DNA of 64,000 bases from the NCBI RefSeq assembly GCF_014646075.1, contig NZ_BMMT01000002.1:372001-436000 (forward strand). Reading direction: 5' to 3'. Position numbers and translations under genes: made by a program. Source of the DNA: Saccharopolyspora thermophila (lineage in GTDB: Bacteria; Actinomycetota; Actinomycetes; Mycobacteriales; Pseudonocardiaceae). Positions within the stretch are counted from its first letter, which is position 1. Every line of letters begins with the position of its first letter. Shown here piece after piece: positions 45,040 through 53,407 of the stretch. The notes beneath the pieces were generated by a model. It was not told the DNA's origin. It saw only the letters and a list, made by a program, of their open reading frames with translations, and ran no database searches.

Positions 45040-46659
45040 ATGCCCACTGCCGATCCCCGCAACTGGTTCGGCCGCGTCCGGCCGGGCTGGAGCCTGGCCC
45101 GTCAGCTGTTCGTGTTGCAGGTCGTGGTGGTGGCCGTCGTGGTGCTGGCCGGGGCGGGACTCGCCTGGTACGACGCCCAGCGGCGCACCGAGGAGGCGGC
45201 CGGCGACCAGGTCGTGGCGGTCGCCCGCACGCTGGCCGCGCTGCCCGATGTTCGCCAGGGCATGGTCGCGCCGAATCCACCCGCGACCCTGCAGCCGCTG
45301 GCCGAGCGGGTCCGGGCCGACACCGGGGTCGACTTCATCACGATGATGTCGCCGCAGGGGATCCGCTATACCCACCCGGATCCCAGCCGCATCGGGCAGC
45401 GGTTCCTGGGACACATCGAGCCCGCCGTGGCGGGGACGGCGTTCACCGAGACCTACACCGGCACCCTCGGCCCGTCGCTGCGCGCCGTCGTGCCGGTGTA
45501 CGACGACGCCGGTCGGCTTGTCGGCCTGGTGTCCGTGGGGATCACGATGCCGGTGCTCACCGCCGAGCTGCGCCTGGCGGTGGTCGGGCTGGCGATCGTC
45601 GCCGGGGCCGCGCTGCTGCTCGGCGGGCTGCTGACGTACCTGGTCAGCGCGCGGATCCGCCGCCACACGCACGGCCTGCGACCCGCCGAGCTGAGCCGCA
45701 TGTACGAGTACCACGACGCGATCCTGCACGCCGTGCGCGAGGGGCTGCTGCTGGTGGCGCCGTCCGGCACGGTGACCTTGTGCAACGATGGGGCCGCTGT
45801 GCTGCTGTCGTTGGATCCCGCCGATGCCGAGGGAAGGCACGTCTGCGAACTGGGACTGCCGCCGTCGCTTGTGGACACCCTCGGAGCCGGGCGCGCCGTG
45901 CGGGACGAGGTGCACCTGACCGACGAGCACGTGCTGCTGGTCAACGTCTCGCCGATCCGCAGCGGAGGCCGGGACCTGGGCGTTGTCGCCACGCTGCGTG
46001 ACCACACCGAGCTGCAGGCGCTGAGTCGGGAGCTGGACTCGATGCGCGGCTTCGCCGAGTCGCTGCGATCGCAGGCCCACGAGTCGGCCAACCGCCTGCA
46101 CACCGTGGTGTCGCTGATCGAACTCGGCCGCCCGGACGAGGCCGTCGCGTTCGCCACCGCCGAACTCCAGCTCGCCCAGCGGCTCACCGACCGGGTCGTC
46201 GGGGCCGTCGGCGAACCGGTGGTCGCCGCGCTGCTGCTCGGCAAGAGCGCCGAGGCGGGCGAGCGCGGTGTGGAGGTGGTGCTCACCGAGGACTCCGAGA
46301 TCGACGACGTCGCCGTGCAGCACCTCGACTCCCGGGACCTGGTGACGATCCTGGGGAACCTGATCGACAACGCCGTCGAGGCCACCCTGGACCGCCCGCA
46401 CCCCAGGGTGGAGGTGACCATCCGCTCCACCGCGGACGGGGTGCTCATCCAGGTCGCCGACAACGGGCCCGGCCTTGACCCGCGGGCCGCCGAGCAGGTC
46501 TTCCAGCGCGGCTGGTCCACGAAGAGCGACGGCCGCGGGCTGGGGCTCGCGCTGGTCGGCCAGAGCGTGCGGCGCCACCGCGGCACGATCGAGGTGCGCG
46601 GCGAGGGCGGCGCGGTGTTCACCGTGCGGCTCCCGGCCGGATCGGGCGTGGTGCGGTGA
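45040..46659 (+). CDS. CitA/DcuS-type sensor histidine kinase
   Basis: A 539-residue membrane kinase: helix 1 at about 21-43, an extracytoplasmic Cache/PAS sensor (44-178, RADTGVDFITMMSPQGIRYTHP is typical of citrate/dicarboxylate sensors), helix 2 at about 179-202, a cytoplasmic PAS (225-325), a phosphoacceptor His347 in SQAHESANRLHTV, and a HATPase domain (NLIDNAVEA, VADNGPGLDP, GRGLGLALV). The ATG at 45040 is chosen to begin just before helix 1; the ribosome site is weak. It overlaps its response regulator by 4 bases and is divergent from dctA, the likely target. Confidence 0.93.
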   Translation: MPTADPRNWFGRVRPGWSLARQLFVLQVVVVAVVVLAGAGLAWYDAQRRTEEAAGDQVVAVARTLAALPDVRQGMVAPNPPATLQPLAERVRADTGVDFITMMSPQGIRYTHPDPSRIGQRFLGHIEPAVAGTAFTETYTGTLGPSLRAVVPVYDDAGRLVGLVSVGITMPVLTAELRLAVVGLAIVAGAALLLGGLLTYLVSARIRRHTHGLRPAELSRMYEYHDAILHAVREGLLLVAPSGTVTLCNDGAAVLLSLDPADAEGRHVCELGLPPSLVDTLGAGRAVRDEVHLTDEHVLLVNVSPIRSGGRDLGVVATLRDHTELQALSRELDSMRGFAESLRSQAHESANRLHTVVSLIELGRPDEAVAFATAELQLAQRLTDRVVGAVGEPVVAALLLGKSAEAGERGVEVVLTEDSEIDDVAVQHLDSRDLVTILGNLIDNAVEATLDRPHPRVEVTIRSTADGVLIQVADNGPGLDPRAAEQVFQRGWSTKSDGRGLGLALVGQSVRRHRGTIEVRGEGGAVFTVRLPAGSGVVR

Positions 46660-47336
46660 TCACGGTCCTGGTGGTGGAGGACGATCCACTGGTCGGTGAG
46701 GCGCATGAGACCTACGTCAACCGACTCGACGGGTTCTGCGTCGTCGGCCGGGTCCGCACCGGGCAGGACGCGCTGCGGTTCGTCGAACACACCCCGGTGG
46801 ACCTGGTGCTGCTCGACCTGCGGCTGCCCGACATGGACGGCCTGCAGGTGGCCCGCGCGCTGCGGACCGCGGGCAGCAGCGCGGACGTGATCGCGGTGAC
46901 CTCCGCCCGAGACCTCAAGGTGGTGCGCGCCGCGGTGTCCAGCGGCGTGGTGCAGTACCTGCTCAAGCCGTTCACCTTCGCCACGATGCGGGAGAAGCTG
47001 GAGCACTACGCGCGGTTCCGCGCCAGCCTCGGGCACGACCGGGAGGCCAGCGGGCAGGCCGAGATCGACCGGGCGTTCTCCGCGCTGCGGGGCGTGCACC
47101 GGGCTTCGCTGCCCAAGGGCATGGGGGAGGAGACCCTCTCCGTCGTCGTCGCCGCGCTGCGGGCGAACCCGGAAGGCGCCTCCGCCGGGGTCGTCGGCGA
47201 GGCGGTGGGGGTGTCCCGGGTGACCGCCCGTCGCTACCTGGAGTACCTGGTGAACAACGGCATGGCCGAGCGGCGCCCGCAGTACGGCGGGGTCGGCCGC
47301 CCCGAGATGACCTACCTCTGGATCGGCGAGCCCTGA
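46656..47336 (+). CDS. CitB/DcuR-type response regulator
   Basis: A 226-residue response regulator with an N-terminal receiver (acidic pocket EDD at 8-10, phosphoacceptor Asp54 in LLDLRLPDMDG, Lys in YLLKPF) and a C-terminal helix-turn-helix of the CitB type (GVVGEAVGVSRVTARRYLEYLV). The GTG overlaps the kinase stop. Together they form a two-component system that probably activates dctA through the direct repeats in the divergent promoter region. Confidence 0.94.
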   Translation: MITVLVVEDDPLVGEAHETYVNRLDGFCVVGRVRTGQDALRFVEHTPVDLVLLDLRLPDMDGLQVARALRTAGSSADVIAVTSARDLKVVRAAVSSGVVQYLLKPFTFATMREKLEHYARFRASLGHDREASGQAEIDRAFSALRGVHRASLPKGMGEETLSVVVAALRANPEGASAGVVGEAVGVSRVTARRYLEYLVNNGMAERRPQYGGVGRPEMTYLWIGEP

Positions 47337-47396
47337 GCCCTCAGCGCCGGACCGGGGCCCGGGCGCGGCCGAGTCAAAGGCGACCCCACGGGTGTC

Positions 47397-47855
47397 TCAG
47401 CGGCGGTCCTTGGTCGGGCGCAGGAGCGGGGCGCCCGGGCCGAACTCGGCGAGCCGGTCGTCGGCGTTGTGCAGCGCGCAGGTGCGCAGCGACAGGCAGC
47501 CGCAGCCGATGCAGCCGGTGAGGCGGTCCCGCAGGCGCTGCAGGCCGTCGATACGCGCGTCGAGCTCGTCGCGCCAGCGCCGTGACAGCCGCGCCCAGTC
47601 CGCCTTGGTGGGCGCGTGGTCGTGCGGCAGCGTCGACAGCGCCTCGGAGATCTGCTCCAGGCTCAGCCCGACGCGCTGCGCGGAGCGGATGAACGCCAGC
47701 CGCCGCAGCACCGATCGGTCGTAGCGGCGCTGGTTGCCGCTGGTGCGGGTGGTGTGGATCAGCCCGCGCTGCTCGTAGAAACGCAGCGCGGTCTGCGCGA
47801 CCCCGCTGCGGTGGGCGACCTCTCCGATGGTCAACAGTTTCGGTAGCTTCGACAC
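47397..47855 (-). CDS. soxR: SoxR-type redox-sensing MerR regulator
   Basis: A 152-residue MerR-family protein: an N-terminal winged helix (LTIGEVAHRSGVAQTALRFYEQRGLI), a dimerisation helix, and the 2Fe-2S motif Cys115-x2-Cys118-x-Cys120-x5-Cys126 (CIGCGCLSLRTC). These mark it as SoxR, activated by oxidation of the cluster, in actinobacteria typically by redox-active metabolites. The GTG at 47855 starts at the family N-terminus; the open frame continues upstream across the divergent gene. The gap to the transketolase gene carries a SoxR-like dyad. Confidence 0.93.
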   Translation of the reverse strand: MSKLPKLLTIGEVAHRSGVAQTALRFYEQRGLIHTTRTSGNQRRYDRSVLRRLAFIRSAQRVGLSLEQISEALSTLPHDHAPTKADWARLSRRWRDELDARIDGLQRLRDRLTGCIGCGCLSLRTCALHNADDRLAEFGPGAPLLRPTKDRR

Positions 47856-47913
47856 GACCGCCAGGCTAGCCGAAAACTTCGAGTTTGGTTGAGGTAATTT
47901 TCCTTCCGTCGCC

Positions 47914-47944
47914 TTGACTTCCAGCGCGCTGGAGGTTCCACGCT
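47914..47944 (+). promoter_or_regulatory. MerR/SoxR-type promoter dyad
   Basis: TTGACT at 47914-47919 overlaps the dyad ACTTCCAGCG/CGCTGGAGGT (47917-47936, 9 of 10 pairs). A 19-base spacer puts the -10 (CACGCT) at 47939-47944, 7 bases before the transketolase ATG, the over-long spacing typical of MerR-family promoters. A second, weaker SoxR-like sequence (13 of 18 to CCTCAAGTTAACTTGAGG) is at 47877-47894. Confidence 0.55.
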
Positions 47945-47951
47945 GGGTGAC

Positions 47952-48650
47952 ATGACGATCACCGCACCGCTCGGCTACGCCGACCTCCGGCCGCTGATGA
48001 GCGCCATGACCGGCGACGAGAAGCACTCGGCGGCCGCCACCTCCACGCTCGACGTGCTGTGGGTCCTCTACGACCAGGTCCTGTCGGTCGACCCGCAGCG
48101 CCCCGACGACCCCGACCGCGACCGCTTCCTGCTGTCCAAGGGCCACGGGCCGATGGCCTTCTACGCCGTGCTGACCGCCAAGGGCTTCCTCGACCCCGCC
48201 GAACTGCCCCGCTTCGGCCAGTTCGACTCCCGCCTCGGGTTCCACCCCGACCGCGTCCTGGTCCCCGGCGTGGAGATCGGCAGCGGTTCCCTCGGCCACG
48301 GCCTGCCGCTCGGGCTCGGCATGGCGCTCGGCCTGCGCGCGCAGGGCCGGCACCGGCCGCGCGTGGTGGTGCTCGTCGGCGACGCCGAACTCGACGAGGG
48401 CAGCAACCACGAGGCCATCCAGGTCGCCGGCCGCTGGGGTTTGTCCCAGCTGACCACCGTCGTGGTCGACAACCGCTCGTCCAGCACCGGCTGGCCCGGC
48501 GGCATCGCCGAGCGCTTCACCCGCGAGGGCTGGGCGGCGCACACCGTCAACGGCCGCGACCACGCGCAGCTGCGCCGAGCCCTCACCAGCACCCGCCCGG
48601 ACCGCCCGCTCGTGGTGGTCGCCGAAGTCGAACCCAAGGAGTTGGCATGA
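47952..48650 (+). CDS. Transketolase N-terminal (ThDP-binding) subunit
   Basis: A 232-residue half-transketolase containing the thiamine diphosphate domain: LSKGHGPMAFYAVL, GSLGHGLPLGLGMALGL and the GDG-N type motif GDAELDEGSNHEA ending in VVVDNRSS. The C-terminal half is the next gene, overlapping by ATGA. Split transketolases of this type often act in sugar side-pathways or specialised metabolism rather than the main pentose cycle. The ATG is 7 bases after a MerR-type -10, so transcription may be leaderless and SoxR-dependent. Confidence 0.9.
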   Translation: MTITAPLGYADLRPLMSAMTGDEKHSAAATSTLDVLWVLYDQVLSVDPQRPDDPDRDRFLLSKGHGPMAFYAVLTAKGFLDPAELPRFGQFDSRLGFHPDRVLVPGVEIGSGSLGHGLPLGLGMALGLRAQGRHRPRVVVLVGDAELDEGSNHEAIQVAGRWGLSQLTTVVVDNRSSSTGWPGGIAERFTREGWAAHTVNGRDHAQLRRALTSTRPDRPLVVVAEVEPKELA

Positions 48651-49570
48651 CCGCACCCGCCATCGCCCCCACCATGCGCGAGCAGTTCGTCCGGACCACC
48701 ACCGACGCCCTCGACACCGACCCGCGGGTGGCCCTCGTGCTCGCCGAGATCTCCGCCGACCGCTTCACCGAGGCCGCGGCCCGCCACCCGCACCGGGTGC
48801 TCAACGTCGGCATCCGCGAACAGGCCCTGATCAGCGTCGCCGGTGGGCTGGCGCTGACCGGACTGCGCCCGGTGGTGCACTCGATCACGCCGTTCCTCGT
48901 CGAGCGGCCCTTCGAACAGCTCAAACTGGACCTCAACCACCAGGACGTCGGTGCTGTCGTGGTGAGCACCGGCGCCTCCTACGACTATCCGACCTCCGGC
49001 CGCACCCACATGGCCCCCGGCGACGTCGCGCTGATCGACACTCTGCCCGGTTGGACGGTGCACATCCCCGGCCATCCCGCGGAGGTCGACGCGCTGCTGC
49101 GCGCCGCACTGGCCGGCGACGACCGCGTCTACCTGCGGCTGTCCGAACGGGTCAACACCGAACCGCTGGTCACCGGCCCCGGCTGGCACACCGTCCGGCG
49201 CGGCAGCCGCGGCGTGGTGCTCGCCGTCGGGCCGGTGTTGCGGCCGGTGCTGGCCGCGACCGCGACGCTCGACGTGACCGTGCTGTACACCGCGACCATC
49301 CGGCCGTTCGACACCGCCGGGCTGCGGGCCGCGGTGCAGGCGGCGACCGCGGACGTCGTGCTCGTCGAGCCCTACCTGCGCGGCACCTCCACCCACGTCG
49401 TGGGCGACGCCCTCGCCGACACCCCACACCGCGTCCTGGCGCTGGGCGTCCGGCGGGACCGCGAGCTGCGGGCCTACGGCACCGCCGAGGAGCACGAGGC
49501 CGCGCACGGCCTGGGCCCGACCGAGATCGCCGCCAGCGTGCGGGAGTTCCTGGACGGAGCAGCCCGGTGA
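48647..49570 (+). CDS. Transketolase C-terminal subunit
   Basis: A 307-residue partner subunit with the pyrimidine-binding domain (LNVGIREQALISVAGGLALTGLRPVVHSITPFLVERPFEQLKLDL in 48798-48935, including the conserved Glu of GIREQ) and the C-terminal transketolase domain (about 190-307, VLVEPYLRGTSTHVV). The ATG at 48647 overlaps the stop of the first half, so the two subunits should assemble stoichiometrically. The substrate range is not evident. Confidence 0.9.
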   Translation: MTAPAIAPTMREQFVRTTTDALDTDPRVALVLAEISADRFTEAAARHPHRVLNVGIREQALISVAGGLALTGLRPVVHSITPFLVERPFEQLKLDLNHQDVGAVVVSTGASYDYPTSGRTHMAPGDVALIDTLPGWTVHIPGHPAEVDALLRAALAGDDRVYLRLSERVNTEPLVTGPGWHTVRRGSRGVVLAVGPVLRPVLAATATLDVTVLYTATIRPFDTAGLRAAVQAATADVVLVEPYLRGTSTHVVGDALADTPHRVLALGVRRDRELRAYGTAEEHEAAHGLGPTEIAASVREFLDGAAR

Positions 49571-49648
49571 CCTTCGGGCCGAGATCGATGACGGGCCGGA
49601 CCCTCGGGAGCCTGACCTCCCGCGACGTGGGCTGACCTGCCGCCCCGG

Positions 49649-49654
49649 TAGCCT
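49649..49654 (+). promoter_or_regulatory. -10 hexamer of leaderless hisH
   Basis: TAGCCT ends exactly 6 bases before the hisH GTG at 49661, so hisH appears to have its own promoter after the accessory insertion. Confidence 0.5.
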
Positions 49655-49660
49655 GGGACC

Positions 49661-50290
49661 GTGGCACGAGTCGTCATCCTGGACTACGGATCAGGCAACC
49701 TCCGCTCCGCCGAGCGGGCGTTGCAGCGCACCGGCGCCGACGTCGAGGTGACCGCCGACCATCGTGCCGCCATGGAGGCCGACGGTCTGGTCGTGCCCGG
49801 CGTCGGCGCCTTCGCCGCCTGCATGGAGGGACTCCTCCAGGTCGGCGGCGACCGGATCATCGACCACCGGCTGGCCGGGGACCGGCCCGTCCTCGGCATC
49901 TGCGTGGGCATGCAGGTGCTCTTCGACGAGGGTGTCGAGCACGGCATGCAGGCCAACGGCTGCGGCCAGTGGCCCGGCACCGTGGAGCGGCTGCACGCCC
50001 CCGTCCTGCCGCACATGGGCTGGAACGAGGTCCAGCCGCCCGAGGGCAGCGTCCTGTTCGCCGGCATCGAGCCCGGCACCCGGTTCTACTTCGTGCACTC
50101 CTACGCCGTGCGCAAGTGGGAGATGCAGCCGTCGGAGTCGATCGCGCCGCCGCTGGTCACCTGGGCCGAGCACGGCGAACCGTTCGTCGCCGCGGTGGAG
50201 AACGGGCCGCTGATGGCCACCCAGTTCCACCCGGAGAAGTCCGGCGACGCCGGGGCCCGCCTGCTGCGCAACTGGGTCGAGAGCCTGTGA
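49661..50290 (+). CDS. hisH: Imidazole glycerol phosphate synthase, glutaminase subunit
   Basis: Class I glutamine amidotransferase subunit, 209 residues, feeding ammonia to HisF. The nucleophilic Cys is in LGICVGMQ, and the His-Glu pair in [25 protein letters not shown] is the family opening. The GTG is 6 bases after TAGCCT, fitting a leaderless start. The stop overlaps a small membrane protein as GTGA. It restarts the his pathway cluster 10.7 kb after hisB. Confidence 0.97.
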   Translation: MARVVILDYGSGNLRSAERALQRTGADVEVTADHRAAMEADGLVVPGVGAFAACMEGLLQVGGDRIIDHRLAGDRPVLGICVGMQVLFDEGVEHGMQANGCGQWPGTVERLHAPVLPHMGWNEVQPPEGSVLFAGIEPGTRFYFVHSYAVRKWEMQPSESIAPPLVTWAEHGEPFVAAVENGPLMATQFHPEKSGDAGARLLRNWVESL

Positions 50291-50511
50291 CGCGGCGGCA
50301 CGGCCTGCTCGGGCCCGGCGCGGTGCGGGTGATCGCGCTCGTCCTGGCCCTTGGGATGGTCATCGGCATCGGCGCGCCGTACCTGGTGCAGGCCGGGTTC
50401 TCGGGGTGGGCCGTGCTGTTTTTGTCCGCGCTGGTGCTGGCGGTGCCGTTGCTCGCCGTCGCGCACTCCGAGCGCACCCGCCGCCAGCCTCCCGGGAGAC
50501 GGCGCCTGTGA
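50287..50511 (+). CDS. Small two-helix membrane protein between hisH and hisA
   Basis: A 74-residue protein with a basic N-terminus ([14 protein letters not shown]), two hydrophobic helices (about 15-34 and 38-57) and a basic C-terminal tail ([12 protein letters not shown]). Its GTG overlaps the hisH stop. Actinobacteria often carry an uncharacterised small membrane protein at this position in the his cluster. Function unknown. Confidence 0.75.
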   Translation: MTRRHGLLGPGAVRVIALVLALGMVIGIGAPYLVQAGFSGWAVLFLSALVLAVPLLAVAHSERTRRQPPGRRRL

Positions 50512-50537
50512 CCGCGGACCGCGTGACGGGCCGCGGT
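50511..50537 (+). terminator. Hairpin before hisA
   Basis: ACCGCGG and CCGCGGT form a perfect 7-bp stem with a 13-base loop at the end of the small membrane protein gene. It may end the hisH transcript before the separate hisA promoter. Confidence 0.35.
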
Positions 50538-50588
50538 GCCTCGCGGAGCGGCTGGTCGGGTGGTGCGATGGGGCCGGACGGCGGGAAG

Positions 50589-50594
50589 TAGGGT
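50589..50594 (+). promoter_or_regulatory. -10 hexamer of leaderless hisA
   Basis: TAGGGT ends exactly 6 bases before the hisA GTG at 50601. Confidence 0.5.
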
Positions 50595-50600
50595 TGGGAC

Positions 50601-51332
50601 GTGACTTTCACGCTGCTTCCCGCTGTTGACGTTGCCGACGGTCAGGCGGTTCGCCTCGTGCAGGGCGCCGCCGGCACCGAGACCTCCTACGGTGATCCGC
50701 TGGACGCCGCCCTGGCGTGGCAGCAGGCGGGAGCGGAGTGGATCCACCTGGTCGACCTGGACGCCGCGTTCGGCCGCGGCTCGAACCGTGCCCTGCTGGC
50801 CGAGGTGACCGGCAAGCTCGACGTGAAGGTGGAGCTCTCCGGCGGCATCCGCGACGACGCCTCGCTGGAGGCCGCGCTGGCCACCGGCTGCGAGCGGGTC
50901 AACCTGGGCACCGCCGCGCTGGAGAACCCCGAGTGGGCCGACCGGGTGGTTGCCGAGTACGGCGAGCGCGTCGCCGTCGGCCTCGACGTGCGGATCACCG
51001 AGCAGGGCCACCGGTTGGCGGCCCGTGGCTGGACCAAGGACGGCGGGGACCTGTGGGAGGTGCTGGCCCGGCTGGACGCCGCCGGCTGCCGCCGCTACGT
51101 GGTCACCGACGTCAGCAAGGACGGCACGCTGCAGGGCCCGAACCTGGACCTGCTGCGGGCGGTCTGCGCCCGCACCGACGCGCCGGTGATCGCCTCCGGC
51201 GGTGTGTCCAGTGTGGACGACCTGGTGGCGCTGTCCGAACTCGCGCCGCTGGGCCTGGAGGGCTCCATCGTCGGAAAGGCGCTCTACGCCCGGAACTTCA
51301 CCCTGGAACAAGCCCTCGCCGCCGTCCGCTGA
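50601..51332 (+). CDS. priA: ProFAR isomerase, PriA-type (HisA/TrpF)
   Basis: A 243-residue beta/alpha-barrel isomerase of histidine synthesis. [28 protein letters not shown] and [17 protein letters not shown] are typical of the actinobacterial PriA branch, which also performs the phosphoribosylanthranilate isomerase step of tryptophan synthesis; the trp cluster at 53-59 kb has no trpF, in keeping with this. Catalytic Asp residues are in AVDVAD (Asp10-like) and VTDVSKDG. The GTG start is 6 bases after TAGGGT (leaderless). Confidence 0.95.
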   Translation: MTFTLLPAVDVADGQAVRLVQGAAGTETSYGDPLDAALAWQQAGAEWIHLVDLDAAFGRGSNRALLAEVTGKLDVKVELSGGIRDDASLEAALATGCERVNLGTAALENPEWADRVVAEYGERVAVGLDVRITEQGHRLAARGWTKDGGDLWEVLARLDAAGCRRYVVTDVSKDGTLQGPNLDLLRAVCARTDAPVIASGGVSSVDDLVALSELAPLGLEGSIVGKALYARNFTLEQALAAVR

Positions 51333-51401
51333 GGAGTGCCCCGGTCGACGATGCCGTCACCCCGCTGCACGGTCGTGGGGTGGCTGGGCGGCACCCGAAC
51401 A

Positions 51402-51417
51402 TGAACGGTGCCGCTCA
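51402..51417. repeat. 16-base element, copy 2
   Basis: TGAACGGTGCCGCTCA, identical to 9664-9679, in the hisA-hisF gap. The imperfect dyad could terminate hisA transcripts. Confidence 0.5.
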
Positions 51418-51470
51418 CCCGTCACCCGGGGTGGGATCGCCCCGTGCGCCGGAGTGCGCGGTCGTGTCTC

Positions 51471-51476
51471 TACCCT
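51471..51476 (+). promoter_or_regulatory. -10 hexamer of leaderless hisF
   Basis: TACCCT ends exactly 6 bases before the hisF ATG at 51483. Confidence 0.5.
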
Positions 51477-51482
51477 GGTGAC

Positions 51483-52256
51483 ATGGCCGTTGCGGTGCGC
51501 GTGATCCCCTGCCTGGACGTCGACCAGGGGCGGGTCGTCAAGGGTGTCAACTTCACCAACCTCCGGGATGCGGGCGACCCGGTCGAGCTCGCCCGCGCCT
51601 ACGACGCCGAGGGTGCTGACGAACTGACCTTCCTCGACGTCACCGCTTCCTCGGGCAACCGCGAGACCACCTTCGACGTGGTCCGCCGCACCGCCGAGCA
51701 GGTGTTCATCCCGCTCACCGTCGGCGGCGGGGTGCGCAGCACCGACGACATCGACCGGTTGCTGCGCGCCGGTGCGGACAAGGTCAGCCTCAACACCGCC
51801 GCCATCGCCCGGCCCGAACTGCTCAGCGAGGCATCGCAGCGATTCGGCGCCCAGTGTGTGGTGCTGTCGGTGGACGCGCGCCGCGTGCCCGAGGGCGGGC
51901 AGCCGACCGCGTCCGGCTACGAGGTGACCACCCACGGCGGTCGGCGCGGCACCGGCATCTGCGCCGTCGAGTGGGCCGCCCGGGGCCAGCAGCTCGGCGT
52001 CGGCGAGATCCTGCTCAACTCGATGGACGCCGACGGCACCAAGGCCGGGTTCGATCTGGAGATGATCCGCGCCGTCCGCGAGGTGGTGGACGTGCCGCTG
52101 ATCGCCAGCGGCGGCGCCGGAGCGGTCGAGCACTTCGCCCCCGCGGTGCGCGCCGGGGCCGACGCGGTGCTGGCCGCCAGCGTCTTCCACTTCGGACAGC
52201 TGCGGATCAGCGAGGTCAAGGACGCCCTGCGCGCGGAAGGGATCACGGTGCGATGA
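51483..52256 (+). CDS. hisF: Imidazole glycerol phosphate synthase, cyclase subunit
   Basis: Beta/alpha-barrel cyclase of 257 residues that, with HisH, makes imidazoleglycerol phosphate and [24 protein letters not shown] carries the catalytic Asp near residue 11 and [13 protein letters not shown] the late phosphate-binding loop; the second catalytic Asp is in [10 protein letters not shown]. The ATG at 51483 is 6 bases after TACCCT. The stop overlaps hisI as ATGA. Confidence 0.97.
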   Translation: MAVAVRVIPCLDVDQGRVVKGVNFTNLRDAGDPVELARAYDAEGADELTFLDVTASSGNRETTFDVVRRTAEQVFIPLTVGGGVRSTDDIDRLLRAGADKVSLNTAAIARPELLSEASQRFGAQCVVLSVDARRVPEGGQPTASGYEVTTHGGRRGTGICAVEWAARGQQLGVGEILLNSMDADGTKAGFDLEMIRAVREVVDVPLIASGGAGAVEHFAPAVRAGADAVLAASVFHFGQLRISEVKDALRAEGITVR

Positions 52257-52603
52257 GCGGACTGGACCCGGCGATCGCCGCGCGGCTCAAGCGGAACGCG
52301 GACGGGCTGGTCGCGGCCATCGCGCAGCAGCGCGGCACCGGCGAGGTGCTGATGATGGCCTGGATGGACGACGAGGCCCTGCACCGCACCCTCACCACCC
52401 GCCGCGGCACCTACTACTCCCGCAGCCGCCAGCAGTACTGGGTCAAGGGCGAGACGTCCGGGCACACCCAGTACGTGCACGAGGTACGGCTGGACTGCGA
52501 CGGTGACACGGTCCTGCTCGTCGTGGACCAGGAGGGCGCGGCCTGCCACACCGGCGACCACACCTGCTTCGACGCCGACGTGCTCCTCAAACCCGAGTTC
52601 TGA
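52253..52603 (+). CDS. hisI: Phosphoribosyl-AMP cyclohydrolase
   Basis: Monofunctional HisI of 116 residues without the HisE pyrophosphatase domain. Zn/Mg ligands lie in [10 protein letters not shown] and the Cys-containing [24 protein letters not shown] and [15 protein letters not shown] are family blocks. hisE and hisG are not in the window. It is coupled to hisF by a 4-base overlap and ends the his locus, facing a convergent TetR gene. Confidence 0.96.
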   Translation: MSGLDPAIAARLKRNADGLVAAIAQQRGTGEVLMMAWMDDEALHRTLTTRRGTYYSRSRQQYWVKGETSGHTQYVHEVRLDCDGDTVLLVVDQEGAACHTGDHTCFDADVLLKPEF

Positions 52604-52691
52604 CCGCACCGGGTCCGACGTGGCCACAGCCGGAACCCCGTTGCGCGACAACGCCGCACCATCGATGCCGACTCCTGGGGCCGGTTCCGGG

Positions 52692-53318
52692 TCACGGGGG
52701 TGTCCCGAGGTCGCCGGTGAGGTAGCGCTGGAGGTTCGGGGCCACCGCGGCGACCACCGTGTCGTGGTCCGCCGACGCCAGCGGCTCCAGCCTGACCACG
52801 TAGCGGGCCATGCCCAGCCCGACGATCTGCGATCCGCACAGCGCCGCGCGCAGCTCCGGCTGGTCCATCCCGAGTGCCTCGGTCAACCGGCCGAACAGCA
52901 GCGTCGTGACGAACTCCTTCAGCATCGCCACCGCCTCGTCGTGCACGGCGAGGCTGCGCACCAGGGCCACGAACTCGCCGCCGCCCGCCTCGTCCCACAC
53001 CGACAGGAAGCGGCGCACCATGCGCTCGGCGAGCTGCTCGGGATCGCCCTGTAACAGCTGCGGGATCACCTCGGCCGGGTTCACCGGGATCGACACCGCG
53101 GCGGCGAACAATCCCTCCTTGCCGCCGAACCAGTGGTTGACCATCGCCGGATCCACCCCGGCCCGCCCGGCGATCGCCCGCACGGTGGCACCGGTGTAGC
53201 CCTGCTCGATGAACACCTCGCGCGCCGCCGCCAGCAGCGCCGCCCTGGTGTCGGCGCCGCTGCGTCGCCGCCCGCGGCGCCTGGGTTCCGTGCCGTTGCG
53301 GTCGATTCCACTGCTCAC
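52692..53318 (-). CDS. TetR-family transcriptional regulator
   Basis: A 208-residue TetR regulator. The helix-turn-helix is at about residues 22-68 ([32 protein letters not shown], then [11 protein letters not shown]), followed by an all-helical ligand domain with the [23 protein letters not shown] segment typical of a large actinobacterial subgroup. The GTG at 53318 has AGGA 7 bases upstream. It is divergent from trpE but nothing links it to tryptophan; the effector and target are unknown. Confidence 0.9.
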   Translation of the reverse strand: MSSGIDRNGTEPRRRGRRRSGADTRAALLAAAREVFIEQGYTGATVRAIAGRAGVDPAMVNHWFGGKEGLFAAAVSIPVNPAEVIPQLLQGDPEQLAERMVRRFLSVWDEAGGGEFVALVRSLAVHDEAVAMLKEFVTTLLFGRLTEALGMDQPELRAALCGSQIVGLGMARYVVRLEPLASADHDTVVAAVAPNLQRYLTGDLGTPP

Positions 53319-53407
53319 GTGCTCATCCTGGCTGCCGCGGGCCGCGGAGAGCAAAGTGGTCCGGAGGCGGCGCGCAGGCCGTGACGGGTGGGCGGCACAA
53401 TGACGAC

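Noticed and set aside
43509-46001. 830-codon plus-strand open frame across dctA and the kinase gene
   Set aside because: The first half is antisense to dctA and the rest is out of frame with the kinase; no family features.
53319-53407. Tryptophan attenuator or leader peptide before trpE
   Set aside because: The gap is short, and no frame with clustered Trp codons or hairpin pair was found.
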